Positions 34,814 to 43,051 of a stretch of 64,000 bases of DNA are shown here, piece after piece (within the stretch, counting starts at the first letter, position 1; the number at the start of each line of letters is the position of its first letter). The notes beneath the pieces were generated by a model that was not told the DNA's origin, did not search any database, and saw only the letters and a list, made by a program, of their open reading frames with translations. A program made the position numbers and the translations under genes. The DNA is from JAJZIH01 sp021785265 (GTDB lineage: Bacteria > Pseudomonadota > Gammaproteobacteria > JAKAQQ01). The stretch spans positions 1 through 64,000 of the forward strand of contig DAHWSH010000002.1 of NCBI GenBank assembly GCA_027338645.1, in the 5' to 3' direction.

Positions 34814-35689
34814 TCATGGTGCCTTCGACCGGCCGGAAACCGGGCTTCCTGCATGGAGGGAAGTCCGCGGGACTCCGATTTTCAGGTTCACGACCCGTCT
34901 TTTCATCCGTGCTCGCTCATTCTCATAGTGGACCAGAAAATCATAGAACCCCGGATCCAGCCGGCGGGCAGGGGCTTCAATGGCGGCGACTTTCGATAAC
35001 CCCCTGGCGACAATCCGGCCCACACGCATCGTTTCCAGCAGCCGATACGCCATCCGTCGCTTCTCGTAAGATGCCCGGATCCGAGCCAGATCCTCTCGAG
35101 CCGTCATCTTCAATCGGGCCAAGGCCAGCTTCCATTCCTGGGTCGCACGCCCCTCGCGGATCGCCATCTGGCGAGTCGGCCATCGCAGGCTTGTACTTTG
35201 GAGCCATAGAACCCGAACACCCTCCTGTGCCAGGCGCGAATTAAGAGAATCGGGTCGTAACGTCGGCAGGGTGGAGAAAGCAGCGGGAACAGTTTCCACT
35301 CGGACCGGTAATCGGGAGGTTTTGAGGGCGCCCTTCAGCGCCGCCAGGATTTTGCCGTTGGCAGCGGCCTCGCTGCCCAGCCGCGCTTCATACCGTTCCG
35401 GGTCACTGATCTGCCAGGAAACAAGAAAACGAGCCAGAACATCGGGCGTGCCCGAACCCGGCCATGGGAGCGACGGGCTCAGATAGACCTGACGCCGACG
35501 ATCCATGCGATGGACGGTCTCAAGGAGTGGCCAGTGCCAATGCCATCCTGCCTGGGTCACCAACTGGCTCGCTCCGGCTGTCCCCCGGACCAGTGCCATT
35601 TGCCAAGGGTAAAGCAGGTAGCCCCCCCACCCGATGATGCCCCCCCCAAGCAGCAAAACGACCAGCGCAGCTTCCCGGAGATACTTCAT
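34814..35689 (-). CDS. hflC: HflC-like SPFH-domain membrane protein (divergent)
   Basis: HflC with HflK forms a membrane cage around the FtsH protease. This 291-residue protein has an N-terminal membrane anchor (about residues 8-30), an SPFH/band-7 domain (FLVSWQISDPERYEARLG resembles the family's transport-like fold) and a C-terminal helical region ending DPGFYDFLVHYENERA, close to the HflC end DPDFYAFIRS. It is strongly divergent. The usual ER-RAEA-rich helix is replaced by an Arg/Lys/Leu-rich one (REGRATQEWKLALARLK), and the tail is basic. It overlaps hflK by 4 bases. The assignment rests on gene order and these local similarities. Confidence 0.8.
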   Translation of the reverse strand: MKYLREAALVVLLLGGGIIGWGGYLLYPWQMALVRGTAGASQLVTQAGWHWHWPLLETVHRMDRRRQVYLSPSLPWPGSGTPDVLARFLVSWQISDPERYEARLGSEAAANGKILAALKGALKTSRLPVRVETVPAAFSTLPTLRPDSLNSRLAQEGVRVLWLQSTSLRWPTRQMAIREGRATQEWKLALARLKMTAREDLARIRASYEKRRMAYRLLETMRVGRIVARGLSKVAAIEAPARRLDPGFYDFLVHYENERARMKRRVVNLKIGVPRTSLHAGSPVSGRSKAP

Positions 35690-36741
35690 GATGCTCCCCG
35701 CTCCGAGTGAGTGCGTGGGTTTACAACACGCCTTCCTGGGGCCGACTGGCTCCTGGAATCGGACCTGGACTGACTCGTGACAGAGGAAACTGGCAGGAGA
35801 GGCCTCTCGTAAAGCGCATGGATCAAGGTCTGCCGGACCAGGGTTGGATGTCTTCGGTATACCGGAAGCAACGCATGAAAACGGGCCACCAGAATCTTGG
35901 CCTGCCCGATCCAGCGCTGGATCCGGATCCCGACTCGGTCTACCCGCTGCAGGGCCTGCCGGTTCTGGCGAACCAGCATGAGTCCCAGTTTGCGTGCCAG
36001 AGTCCGCGCATCCGTTTGCTCATGGGCAGTGCGTTGCTTCCATTCTTTCCAGGTCACTCTCACCGCACGCCCCGGGACAATTGAAATTCCCAGATGCACC
36101 AGCACCAGCCCCACCTGTTCTTTCAACAGGACCTGATTGATCCGGCTGCGTAGACGCGCTACAGACGGCAGCACAGGTTGTCGTTGTGGCTCCCGGGGCG
36201 ATCGCACGACCCGATCATGCGCAATCGTCCATCGGGTCAGGGCTGACATGAGTAAGCCCCTGAGCCAAAGTCCGGGGTGGGGAGCGAAGAGGATGGAAGC
36301 GTGTGGATGATTCGTTTGGTAGCGATAGTGGATGGTCACGAGAACCGGAAGCCCCCGTTTCGTAAACGTGTGAAACACCACATACCGGGAGTGCTGTTTG
36401 GACGGATCCTCAAAAATCACACGACCCAATGGAGTCGGCCAGTTCCAGAAATTCCCGTGGTGCACCTCACGAACCGGGTATCCGAACGCGTACAGCAGGG
36501 CAACCTGCCCGGGCGTCACGGAAGATAAGCCGGAAGCCAGCCAGGCTCCCAGAAGCAACACGGCCGCCCACGGTAAAGAACGTTTCCACTGGGGACGACG
36601 GGAGGAGGAAGCGGGTCCCGGGGATCTCTTTTTGAACGCACGCCAAAGTGCATCCTTGGTCCGCCGGATCCACTCGTCGAGTTCCGAATGTCCCTCGTCT
36701 TTCCAGGGATCCCGTTCGGGTGGCAGTTCATCCAGTGCCAT
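35686..36741 (-). CDS. hflK: HflK-like SPFH-domain membrane protein (divergent)
   Basis: This is the partner of HflC in modulating FtsH. The 351-residue protein has an acidic/basic N-terminal cytoplasmic part (ERDPWKDEGHSELDEWI), a membrane helix at about 53-73 and an SPFH domain beginning VTPGQVALLYAFGYPVREVHHG, which corresponds to the HflK segment after the membrane. The normally Glu/Ala-rich oligomerisation helix is instead rich in Arg and Gln (MLVRQNRQALQRVDRVGIRI). The Gly-rich N-terminal region of typical HflK is absent. The N-terminal QPP/DPW-type motif and gene order hflX-hflK-hflC support the call despite weak conservation. Confidence 0.78.
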   Translation of the reverse strand: MALDELPPERDPWKDEGHSELDEWIRRTKDALWRAFKKRSPGPASSSRRPQWKRSLPWAAVLLLGAWLASGLSSVTPGQVALLYAFGYPVREVHHGNFWNWPTPLGRVIFEDPSKQHSRYVVFHTFTKRGLPVLVTIHYRYQTNHPHASILFAPHPGLWLRGLLMSALTRWTIAHDRVVRSPREPQRQPVLPSVARLRSRINQVLLKEQVGLVLVHLGISIVPGRAVRVTWKEWKQRTAHEQTDARTLARKLGLMLVRQNRQALQRVDRVGIRIQRWIGQAKILVARFHALLPVYRRHPTLVRQTLIHALYERPLLPVSSVTSQSRSDSRSQSAPGRRVVNPRTHSERGAS

Positions 36742-38055
36742 CTAAAACTCTACCGCCGTCTCACCGAGAGTTTCCCGACTCGGTTCCGAAATTTCGACAA
36801 ATCGGTCGCATGAAACCTGAAAGCGGTGGGCAATCCGTTTCCAGTTGACCCCGGTGAGGCACAGAAGCATCTCAAGCGTTCCGGATCGGTTCTGGTGCTC
36901 GGATCGGACAGCTCCGAGTCGATACAATGCGGACCGCAGGGCACCCTCTCTCATCTCCAGTTCCAGGTATCCCCAGCGGGCTGGAATTTCAACAAAACTC
37001 AGTACGGACTCGGCCAGAAGATCCAACCCTATTCTCTCACGTGCTGAGACCCACACCCGTGACGGCCGCCCTTCCGCGTTCCGTTCCATTTTCACCTGAC
37101 CGTCGACTCGGTCGATCTTGTTCATGACCTCGATTCGGGGGACAGACTGTGCCCCAATCGTGTCCAGGACTTCTTCGACCACCTCGATTTGACGGCTGCT
37201 GTTCTCGGCACTGGCATCAATCACGTGAAGAATGAGATCCGCGGAGCGGGTTTCTGCCAGGGTGGTCTGAAAGGCCGCCACCAGCTCGTGGGGCAGATCC
37301 CGGATGAAACCCACCGTATCCACAAGAACGGCCGTGGCCCCGAATGGTAGACGAATCTGGCGCCAGGTCGGGTCCAAGGTGGCAAACAGCTGATCCGCCA
37401 CGGTCACTTGGCTCCCTGTCCATGCCCGGAACAGGGAGGACTTTCCTACATTGGTATAGCCCACCAAGGCTACTACGGGAACGTTCATGCGGGAGCGACG
37501 TTCCACTGCCCGGTGCTTTTCGAAATTCTGAAGCCGGTTTTCCAGCACAGAGACTCGCTTCGCGATCAGGCGCCGATCGGTTTCGAGCTGGGTCTCGCCA
37601 GGTCCTCTCAGCCCAATTCCTCCTTTCTGGCGTTCCAAGTGACTCCATCCACGAATCAGGCGACTCGCCGCATAGCGCAGGCGGGCGAGTTCCACCTGCA
37701 GTTTGCCCTCATAACTCCGAGCTCGCTCAGAAAAGATTTCGAGAATCAGGCCCGTTCGATCCAAAATCCGGGCACCGGCCGCCTCACCCAAGTTCCGGGC
37801 CTGCACGGAACTCAAGACATGGTTCACAATGACTTGGGCACAATGCTGATCACGAACCGATTGCACGAGTTCGGCAACCTTTCCAGACCCAAGGTAATGG
37901 GATGGGTTGGCTTCCTTCAAACGCCCGAGCACATACCCCTTTGGCAAATAACCTGAGCTCCGGGACAGTTCTACAAACTCCTGGAAACGCTCTTCCGAAG
38001 AGGCTGGCTGTCGCCCCACATCCATATGAACGAGTATCGCCTCCTTCAGAGGCAC
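36742..38055 (-). CDS. hflX: Ribosome-associated GTPase HflX
   Basis: HflX binds 50S subunits and splits stalled ribosomes. The protein has the HflX N-terminal domain (AILVHMDV, then GSGKVAELVQSVRD, RTGLILEIFSERARSYEGKLQVEL), the linker ERQKGGIGLRGPGETQLETD and a GTPase core with G1 GYTNVGKSS, G3 DTVGFI and G4 NKID. I chose GTG 38055 by comparison with known N-termini; AGGG lies 6 bases upstream and hfq ends 13 bases before. ATG starts at 38121 and 38178 would overlap hfq. The C-terminal 60 residues (LCLTGVNWKRIAHRFQ) are an extension beyond the E. coli length. Confidence 0.94.
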   Translation of the reverse strand: MPLKEAILVHMDVGRQPASSEERFQEFVELSRSSGYLPKGYVLGRLKEANPSHYLGSGKVAELVQSVRDQHCAQVIVNHVLSSVQARNLGEAAGARILDRTGLILEIFSERARSYEGKLQVELARLRYAASRLIRGWSHLERQKGGIGLRGPGETQLETDRRLIAKRVSVLENRLQNFEKHRAVERRSRMNVPVVALVGYTNVGKSSLFRAWTGSQVTVADQLFATLDPTWRQIRLPFGATAVLVDTVGFIRDLPHELVAAFQTTLAETRSADLILHVIDASAENSSRQIEVVEEVLDTIGAQSVPRIEVMNKIDRVDGQVKMERNAEGRPSRVWVSARERIGLDLLAESVLSFVEIPARWGYLELEMREGALRSALYRLGAVRSEHQNRSGTLEMLLCLTGVNWKRIAHRFQVSCDRFVEISEPSRETLGETAVEF

Positions 38056-38068
38056 TGGGAGCCCTGCT

Positions 38069-38347
38069 TCAGGAGCGATCGACGCCAGAGCCGTCTTCCT
38101 CCGACGCCAGTTCCTGTGCATACTCGTCGCCTTCATCGAGGGAGATCCGGCGCGAGGGGACGACGGTCGAAACCGCATGCTTGTAGACCATCTGGCTCAC
38201 GGAGTTACGCAAAAAAATGACAAAGGGATCAAAGGAGTCAATCTGGCCCTGAAGCTTGATTCCGTTGACCAAGTAGATCGAAACCGGCACCTTGCTTTTC
38301 CGCAAAGCGTTCAAAAAGGGCTCTTGAAGGGATTGGCTTTTCGTCAT
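38069..38347 (-). CDS. hfq: RNA chaperone Hfq
   Basis: Hfq is the Sm-like hexameric RNA chaperone for small-RNA regulation. The 92-residue sequence has the Sm1 motif (QEPFLNALRKSKVPVSIYLV, NGIKLQGQIDSFDPFVIFLR) and the Sm2 motif (VYKHAVSTVVP), both near identical to other proteobacteria. The tail is short and acidic (DEGDEYAQELASEEDGSG), resembling the shorter Hfq tails rather than the long E. coli one. The start is ATG 38347. Confidence 0.97.
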   Translation of the reverse strand: MTKSQSLQEPFLNALRKSKVPVSIYLVNGIKLQGQIDSFDPFVIFLRNSVSQMVYKHAVSTVVPSRRISLDEGDEYAQELASEEDGSGVDRS

Positions 38348-38429
38348 AGCGTAATCTTCTCCAGTCGGACGAAGGCAACTCAAAAGTCAGGAATCTGGGT
38401 TTTTTTGGAGTCCTCCCCCTGTCTTCGAC

Positions 38430-38438
38430 ATTCTAGCA
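38430..38438 (-). promoter_or_regulatory. Predicted extended -10 promoter of hfq
   Basis: The minus strand reads TGC-TAGAAT, an extended -10 with no clear -35. Transcription would begin near 38423, giving a leader of about 76 bases before hfq. A hfq-specific promoter behind miaA is common in gammaproteobacteria. Confidence 0.45.
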
Positions 38439-38442
38439 CATT

Positions 38443-39408
38443 TTACCCGACCCACCGCTCCAAAACCGCCTGCATCTGCATCGGCCAGGACGGGTTTTCA
38501 ACATTCCACCGGTGTTCAACATCAAATCTTCGCAGCCAGGTCATCTGGCGCTTGGCCAAACCCATCGTAGCTTGGACAATGTCCTCGCGAGTTTGTTCCA
38601 ATCGTTCCGGGTTTTCAAGACAATGCCAAAGGTCGGCATAACCGACCGACCGGAGGGCCGGCAGCTGCGGGTGGAGATCCCCACGAGCACGCAGGGCGGA
38701 CACCTCTTCCAGCCATCCGGCGCCGATCATCTCGTCGACCCGGCTACGGACTCGCTGGTGCAATGCCTGACGATCTGTAACCACGACCGCCATTGCACAA
38801 AATTCAGGCTTCGCGCGAAGTGGAGGGCGATGCAGGAGATCGCTGAACTTTTTTCCGGTCAGGGCAATGACTTCATGGGCCCGTGTGATCCGCTGACGAT
38901 CATGGGGGTGGATCCGGCGTCCCGACTCAGGATCCAGGCGCGAGAGCTCGCCGTGCAAAACGGACCAACCAACCCGTCTCGCGCTGTCCTCGATAGAGGA
39001 ACGGACTGCAGGATCGGAGGGTGGCAAAGCCGAGAGCCCATGCCACCAGGAATAAAAATAGAGGAACGTACCGCCCACCAGGACTGGTAGCCGATCCCGG
39101 TCATGAATTTCCATAATCACCCTTCGCGCGTCGCTCACGAACCGGCCCGCGGAGTAGCTGTCCGCCGGATCCAGTATATCGATCAGGTGGTGAGGCACCT
39201 GTTTCCGGATATCGAGTCCGGGTTTCGCCGTTCCAATATCGAGACCCCGGTAGACCATGGCCGAATCGACACTCACGACCTCGATCGGAAAACGGGAAGC
39301 CAACTCGATGACATGCCGTGTTTTCCCACTTGCCGTGGGACCCATCAGCAGGAAAACCGGCTTTCCCACAGTCTTATTGGCCCCGTCTGAAACGCCGATC
39401 CAACTCAT
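38443..39408 (-). CDS. miaA: tRNA dimethylallyltransferase MiaA
   Basis: MiaA transfers a dimethylallyl group to A37 of tRNAs reading UNN codons. Motifs: P loop LMGPTASGKTRHVIELA, VVSVDSAMVYRGLDIGTAKP, HHLIDILDPADSYSAGRF, LVGGTFLYF and RRFDVEHRW near the end. From ATG 39408 the length is 321 residues. A TTG at 39417 has a better ribosome site (GGAG, 5-base spacing) and would add three residues. It overlaps the end of mutL by 35 bases. Confidence 0.95.
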   Translation of the reverse strand: MSWIGVSDGANKTVGKPVFLLMGPTASGKTRHVIELASRFPIEVVSVDSAMVYRGLDIGTAKPGLDIRKQVPHHLIDILDPADSYSAGRFVSDARRVIMEIHDRDRLPVLVGGTFLYFYSWWHGLSALPPSDPAVRSSIEDSARRVGWSVLHGELSRLDPESGRRIHPHDRQRITRAHEVIALTGKKFSDLLHRPPLRAKPEFCAMAVVVTDRQALHQRVRSRVDEMIGAGWLEEVSALRARGDLHPQLPALRSVGYADLWHCLENPERLEQTREDIVQATMGLAKRQMTWLRRFDVEHRWNVENPSWPMQMQAVLERWVG

Positions 39409-41125
39409 GAAGATCAAGACGACTCCATGTGGGGCGTCCGTGATTGCAAAAGTCACCGGATGGGGTTTTTTCCAGTGTCCGCAGCAGGGCGTTCATCTCC
39501 TCCATCGTGAGATGTCGTCCGGCCCGCACCGCGCCATGACAGCCCAAGTCTGCGACCAGAGACAGCATGCACTGTTCCAGTGGCTCACGGATCCCAATTT
39601 CCGGTTCCTGGGCCAAACGTCCGAGCAGGGCGATGGCGACCGCTGTTTCCAGCAAGGCCGGATGCCCGCGCAAAAGAATCGACCGGGAAGTCACTCTGTC
39701 AAAGTCATATCCTAGGGGTTCCATGAGCTCTCTGCAGGCCACGAGCTGTTCGACTTCTGATACCCCCAAATCCAAGGAAACAGGAGTCAACAGGCGCTGC
39801 AGGGCCAGAGGCGGTGAGGTCAGCGCCTGCTTGAGTTTTTCATAGAGAATCCGTTCGTGGGCCGCATGAAAATCCACAATGACCAGAGCATCGGCCGTCC
39901 GGGCCACGATATAAATCTCGGCCAGCTGAGCCACTGCCCAACCGAGGGGAGGGCAGACTCCCTCTGGTGAATGCACGAGACTGGACTCAAGAAATTCCAG
40001 GGGAAGCCGGGTATCTGGAGACACATTGGGCCTCCATCGAGTCATCCGGTGATCCTCGGACTCGATCTGGGCACCCGGTCCCTCCTGTAGGGAGATCAGC
40101 CCGCTCTCGTCCCCCGTCCCTTGAGCCGCACCGCCCCTCCACGCCGACCGGATCAGACGAGTGACCGACTGGTGTACGGCCTGAGCATCACGGAACCTCA
40201 CTTCAAGTTTACGAGGATGAACGTTGACATCAACCGCATGGGCATCCAACTCCAGGAAGCCCACATACCGGGGTCGATTGTGGCCGTACAGCACATCTTC
40301 GTACCCGCTCCGTACTGCATGTCGTAGAAGACGGTCCTGAACTGCGCGACCGTTTACCATCCAGATCTCTGGAGTCGTCTGCTCGGTTGCCAGCCGCGGT
40401 TCCACAAACCATCCGGACAGCCGCAACCCCAGATGTTCTCCCGAGAGGTATCTCATCGACCGGATGGCATCCTGGCCAAAGAGGACTCCCAGCCGGCCCG
40501 CCTGACCTTCCAGGCCAGGAGCTGGGGAAAGCTCGAGAACCCGCTTGGATTCGTGGATGAGCTGAAATGCCACATCGGGATGCCCCACGACCAGAAGTCG
40601 GAAAACCTCGAGGCAGTGCTGATATTCCGTGCGTGCGCTCCGCAAAAAACGGCGTCGGGCCGGCAAGCGAAAGAAAAGATCGCGCACCTCGACCGTCGTT
40701 CCGACCGGATGCGCGACCGGCCGTACCGGAGAGGGCTCCAAGGCCACCCGGATCTCCGTTCCCACATCCTGGGCCAGGGTTCGTGAAGCCATCCGGAAAT
40801 CCGCCACGGCCGCGATGCTGGCCAACGCTTCACCCCGGAAGCCCAGGCTTTGAATCGCATCCAGGTCCTCGGCCGCACGGATCTTGCTCGTCGCATGGGG
40901 CAGGATTGCGAGCGGCAGCTCTTCTGGCGCAAGCCCGCATCCGTCGTCCCGAACACGGATCAGGCGGATCCCCCCCTGTTCCAGTTCCACGATAATTGAC
41001 CGGGCACCCGCATCCAGACTGTTCTCCAGCAGTTCCTTGAGAATCGAGGCGGGACGCTCGACCACTTCGCCCGCCGCGATCTGCAAAACGAGTTCCGGTG
41101 GCAAAATCTCAATCCCCATGCCCAT
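39374..41125 (-). CDS. mutL: DNA mismatch repair protein MutL with endonuclease-type C-terminus
   Basis: MutL links mismatch recognition by MutS to strand incision. The N-terminal GHKL ATPase has IAAGEVVERPASILKELLEN, SLDAGA, VRDDGCGL and SLGFRGEALASI. The C-terminal half carries DFHAAHERILYE (about residues 418-429), a one-residue variant (Phe for Gln) of the DQHA(X)2E(X)4E endonuclease motif, plus GCHGAVRAG, CNHGRP (about 560-565) and a terminal FRR. These are the extra motifs of nicking MutL proteins and are missing from E. coli MutL. The start is ATG 41125 or 41119; the open frame reaches 41164. Confidence 0.94.
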   Translation of the reverse strand: MGMGIEILPPELVLQIAAGEVVERPASILKELLENSLDAGARSIIVELEQGGIRLIRVRDDGCGLAPEELPLAILPHATSKIRAAEDLDAIQSLGFRGEALASIAAVADFRMASRTLAQDVGTEIRVALEPSPVRPVAHPVGTTVEVRDLFFRLPARRRFLRSARTEYQHCLEVFRLLVVGHPDVAFQLIHESKRVLELSPAPGLEGQAGRLGVLFGQDAIRSMRYLSGEHLGLRLSGWFVEPRLATEQTTPEIWMVNGRAVQDRLLRHAVRSGYEDVLYGHNRPRYVGFLELDAHAVDVNVHPRKLEVRFRDAQAVHQSVTRLIRSAWRGGAAQGTGDESGLISLQEGPGAQIESEDHRMTRWRPNVSPDTRLPLEFLESSLVHSPEGVCPPLGWAVAQLAEIYIVARTADALVIVDFHAAHERILYEKLKQALTSPPLALQRLLTPVSLDLGVSEVEQLVACRELMEPLGYDFDRVTSRSILLRGHPALLETAVAIALLGRLAQEPEIGIREPLEQCMLSLVADLGCHGAVRAGRHLTMEEMNALLRTLEKTPSGDFCNHGRPTWSRLDLHELDRRFRRGQ

Positions 41126-41179
41126 AGTGTAACGCCAGGCATCACCGGGGATGCCCGAAAGCACACCGCATTCGATTCC

Positions 41180-42496
41180 CTATCCTGAACTCGTGGTATC
41201 AGCTGGGATGGTCAAAACCTGTCCCGGGAAAAGGCGTGATCCGGGCAGATGGTTCAGGATTTCGAGTCGTCGGACCGCCACGTGATACCGCTCCGCAATA
41301 CCGTCCAGCGTATCACCGGACCGGACGACGTAGTGGAGCTGGTTTTTCTCCCGGGCTTCCACCAGCACCGTCCGGGTACGATGGTTCTGGTACAGATACT
41401 GGAGAATTCCCTTCGCCACCGCGCGCGCGATGCGTTCCCGGAATCGTGGCTCAGCCAGTTTCCGTGCCTGCCAGGGATTCGAAATGAAACCACACTCAAT
41501 CAGGACCGAGGGAACTATCGGATCCCGCAAAACCGCAAAGTTCGCCTGGGCGACATAGCCCCGATGCAAGGGGACTTGGAAAGCCGACAGCTCGTGGATG
41601 AGATCAGTTCCCAGTTTGAGGCTTTGGTGGAGGGTTGCCGACTGAGCCAGATTCAGCAACACAGCGCGCAAAGTCGGACTTTTGTTTCTGAGATCCACCG
41701 AGTAGACATGTCCATAGCGTGTCCGGACGCTATTTTCGCTATGGGCCAGCCACCGGGCCTCGGCATCGGTTGCTCCATGCTGCGACAGCGCAAAAACCGT
41801 GGCACCCTCTACTGCCCGCACTGGATAGGAATCCGCATGGAGGGCCACGAACAGGCTTCCGTGCGCCTGCTCGCAAATCTCTCGTCGCTGGCGTAAGCCC
41901 ACGTAGTAATCTCCGGTCCGCGTCATGACGACCCGCAAGCCGGGGATTCCCCGGAGAAACGCCCGGATATCCAGGCCGACCGACAAGGTCACGACCTTTT
42001 CCATGAGCCCATTCGGGCCAATGGCACCGGAATCGATCCCGCCATGCCCTGGATCGAGACAGACCACGACCCGATGAGGGTGGACCGGTAAACGTTCAAG
42101 GCTGACCACAGGCCGGAACACGCCCCACGGCCGGAGGATCAGGACCAAAAGGCCGGGATGTGCACTGGAGGGGTAAAAGGACTGTGGAAGGACTCGTTGG
42201 CGCAAGTCGAAAACCAGGCGCAGCATGCGGGTGTGTTGACCCATGCGAACATCACGGACCAGCCCCTGGCCGGCTGGGAGCCGGAATGGATCCGGATGCG
42301 CCCCCCGCAAGTCCACGACAAGGCGGTTTGGATCACTCATCGTGAAAAGAGTGTGATGGACCGGCTTCGACAGCCGGATGCGGATTTCTGTGACATGGAG
42401 ACGCGTTTCCATGTGAATTCCACGAAGCCAGACCCGGCCCCAAACCGGATGCCCAGCCAGCGCGACCACGAACAAAATCCAGATTCCTTTGCGCAC
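41180..42496 (-). CDS. amiC: N-acetylmuramoyl-L-alanine amidase with AMIN and LysM domains
   Basis: This periplasmic zinc amidase cleaves peptide stems from glycan during cell division. The 438-residue protein starts at GTG with a signal peptide (FVVALAGHPVWG), then an AMIN domain (about 25-130) for septal targeting, an Amidase_3 domain (VVVCLDPGHGGIDSGAIG with the first Zn His, LFVALHADSY and VLIECGFISN) and a C-terminal LysM repeat (YVVRSGDTLDGIAERYHVAV). The domain order equals AmiB/AmiC plus LysM, as in AmiB of gammaproteobacteria. An unusually AT-rich region lies directly upstream. Confidence 0.93.
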   Translation of the reverse strand: MRKGIWILFVVALAGHPVWGRVWLRGIHMETRLHVTEIRIRLSKPVHHTLFTMSDPNRLVVDLRGAHPDPFRLPAGQGLVRDVRMGQHTRMLRLVFDLRQRVLPQSFYPSSAHPGLLVLILRPWGVFRPVVSLERLPVHPHRVVVCLDPGHGGIDSGAIGPNGLMEKVVTLSVGLDIRAFLRGIPGLRVVMTRTGDYYVGLRQRREICEQAHGSLFVALHADSYPVRAVEGATVFALSQHGATDAEARWLAHSENSVRTRYGHVYSVDLRNKSPTLRAVLLNLAQSATLHQSLKLGTDLIHELSAFQVPLHRGYVAQANFAVLRDPIVPSVLIECGFISNPWQARKLAEPRFRERIARAVAKGILQYLYQNHRTRTVLVEAREKNQLHYVVRSGDTLDGIAERYHVAVRRLEILNHLPGSRLFPGQVLTIPADTTSSG

Positions 42497-42529
42497 GAGC
42501 TCAAAACCAGAGCGTAACCTTGGCTTAGC

Positions 42530-42650
42530 TAATCATATTTAAAATTAATTATCAAGTATCTCATATGGATACCGTAATCACTTCATGATCTGGATTCGAA
42601 TTAATCGATTTTTTATAATAAAATTATCTACTTATTTTATTCATGATAAA
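42530..42650. promoter_or_regulatory. AT-rich spacer with operator-like dyad upstream of amiC
   Basis: Positions 42531-42650 contain 95 A/T of 120 bases (79%, counted by eye in tens), while both neighbouring genes are GC-rich. Inside is the inverted repeat GTATC-TCATATG-GATAC (42556-42572) centred on CATATG. It lies on the upstream side of amiC, separating it from tsaE. It could be a promoter/UP-element region, a nucleoid-protein site or the remnant of an insertion. The last bases (42641-42650) include the tsaE stop. Confidence 0.45.
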
Positions 42651-43051
42651 ATCAGACATCGCTGATCGTCGTTCTCTCCAAAACCGATCGTGATCGCCCA
42701 GTCTGCCGGAGGAGTCGCTCCTCTCCCCTTTTCCGGCCACTCGATCAGAAGGAGTGAGTTCCCCCAATAGTCCAGCAAGCCCGTATTCAGGAGTTCCTTC
42801 GCGCCCCCGATCCGGAACAGGTCGGCATGGACAATCGTCGACCCATCCCGTTCATAGCATTCGAGGATCGTAAAGGTTGGGCTCCGGATTCTTCCCTCGA
42901 TTCCGAGATACCGGAGCCAAGCCCGGACCAGAGTCGTTTTCCCAGCACCCAGAGGGCCCATCAGGTAGACCACCCGCGGCTTCAGGCCCGCGACCCGGGC
43001 CAAGCGCCGGGCCATTCGGTCCATCATTTCCAAGTCACGGATTTTGATCAC
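42641..43051 (-). CDS. tsaE: tRNA threonylcarbamoyladenosine biosynthesis ATPase TsaE
   Basis: TsaE (YjeE) is the ATPase required with TsaB and TsaD to make t6A37. The 136-residue protein has the P loop LMGPLGAGKTTLVRAWLRYL, RIRSPTFTILECY, HADLFRI and LLLIEWPEKG, all conserved. It overlaps the end of nnr by 17 bases. Its last few residues lie in the AT-rich segment, ending CLILS. Confidence 0.95.
   Translation of the reverse strand: MIKIRDLEMMDRMARRLARVAGLKPRVVYLMGPLGAGKTTLVRAWLRYLGIEGRIRSPTFTILECYERDGSTIVHADLFRIGGAKELLNTGLLDYWGNSLLLIEWPEKGRGATPPADWAITIGFGENDDQRCLILS

Noticed and set aside
42530..42650. Small RNA or small protein in the AT-rich spacer
   Set aside because: No reading frame with a ribosome site and no terminator-like hairpin with T-run; only the dyad is supportable.
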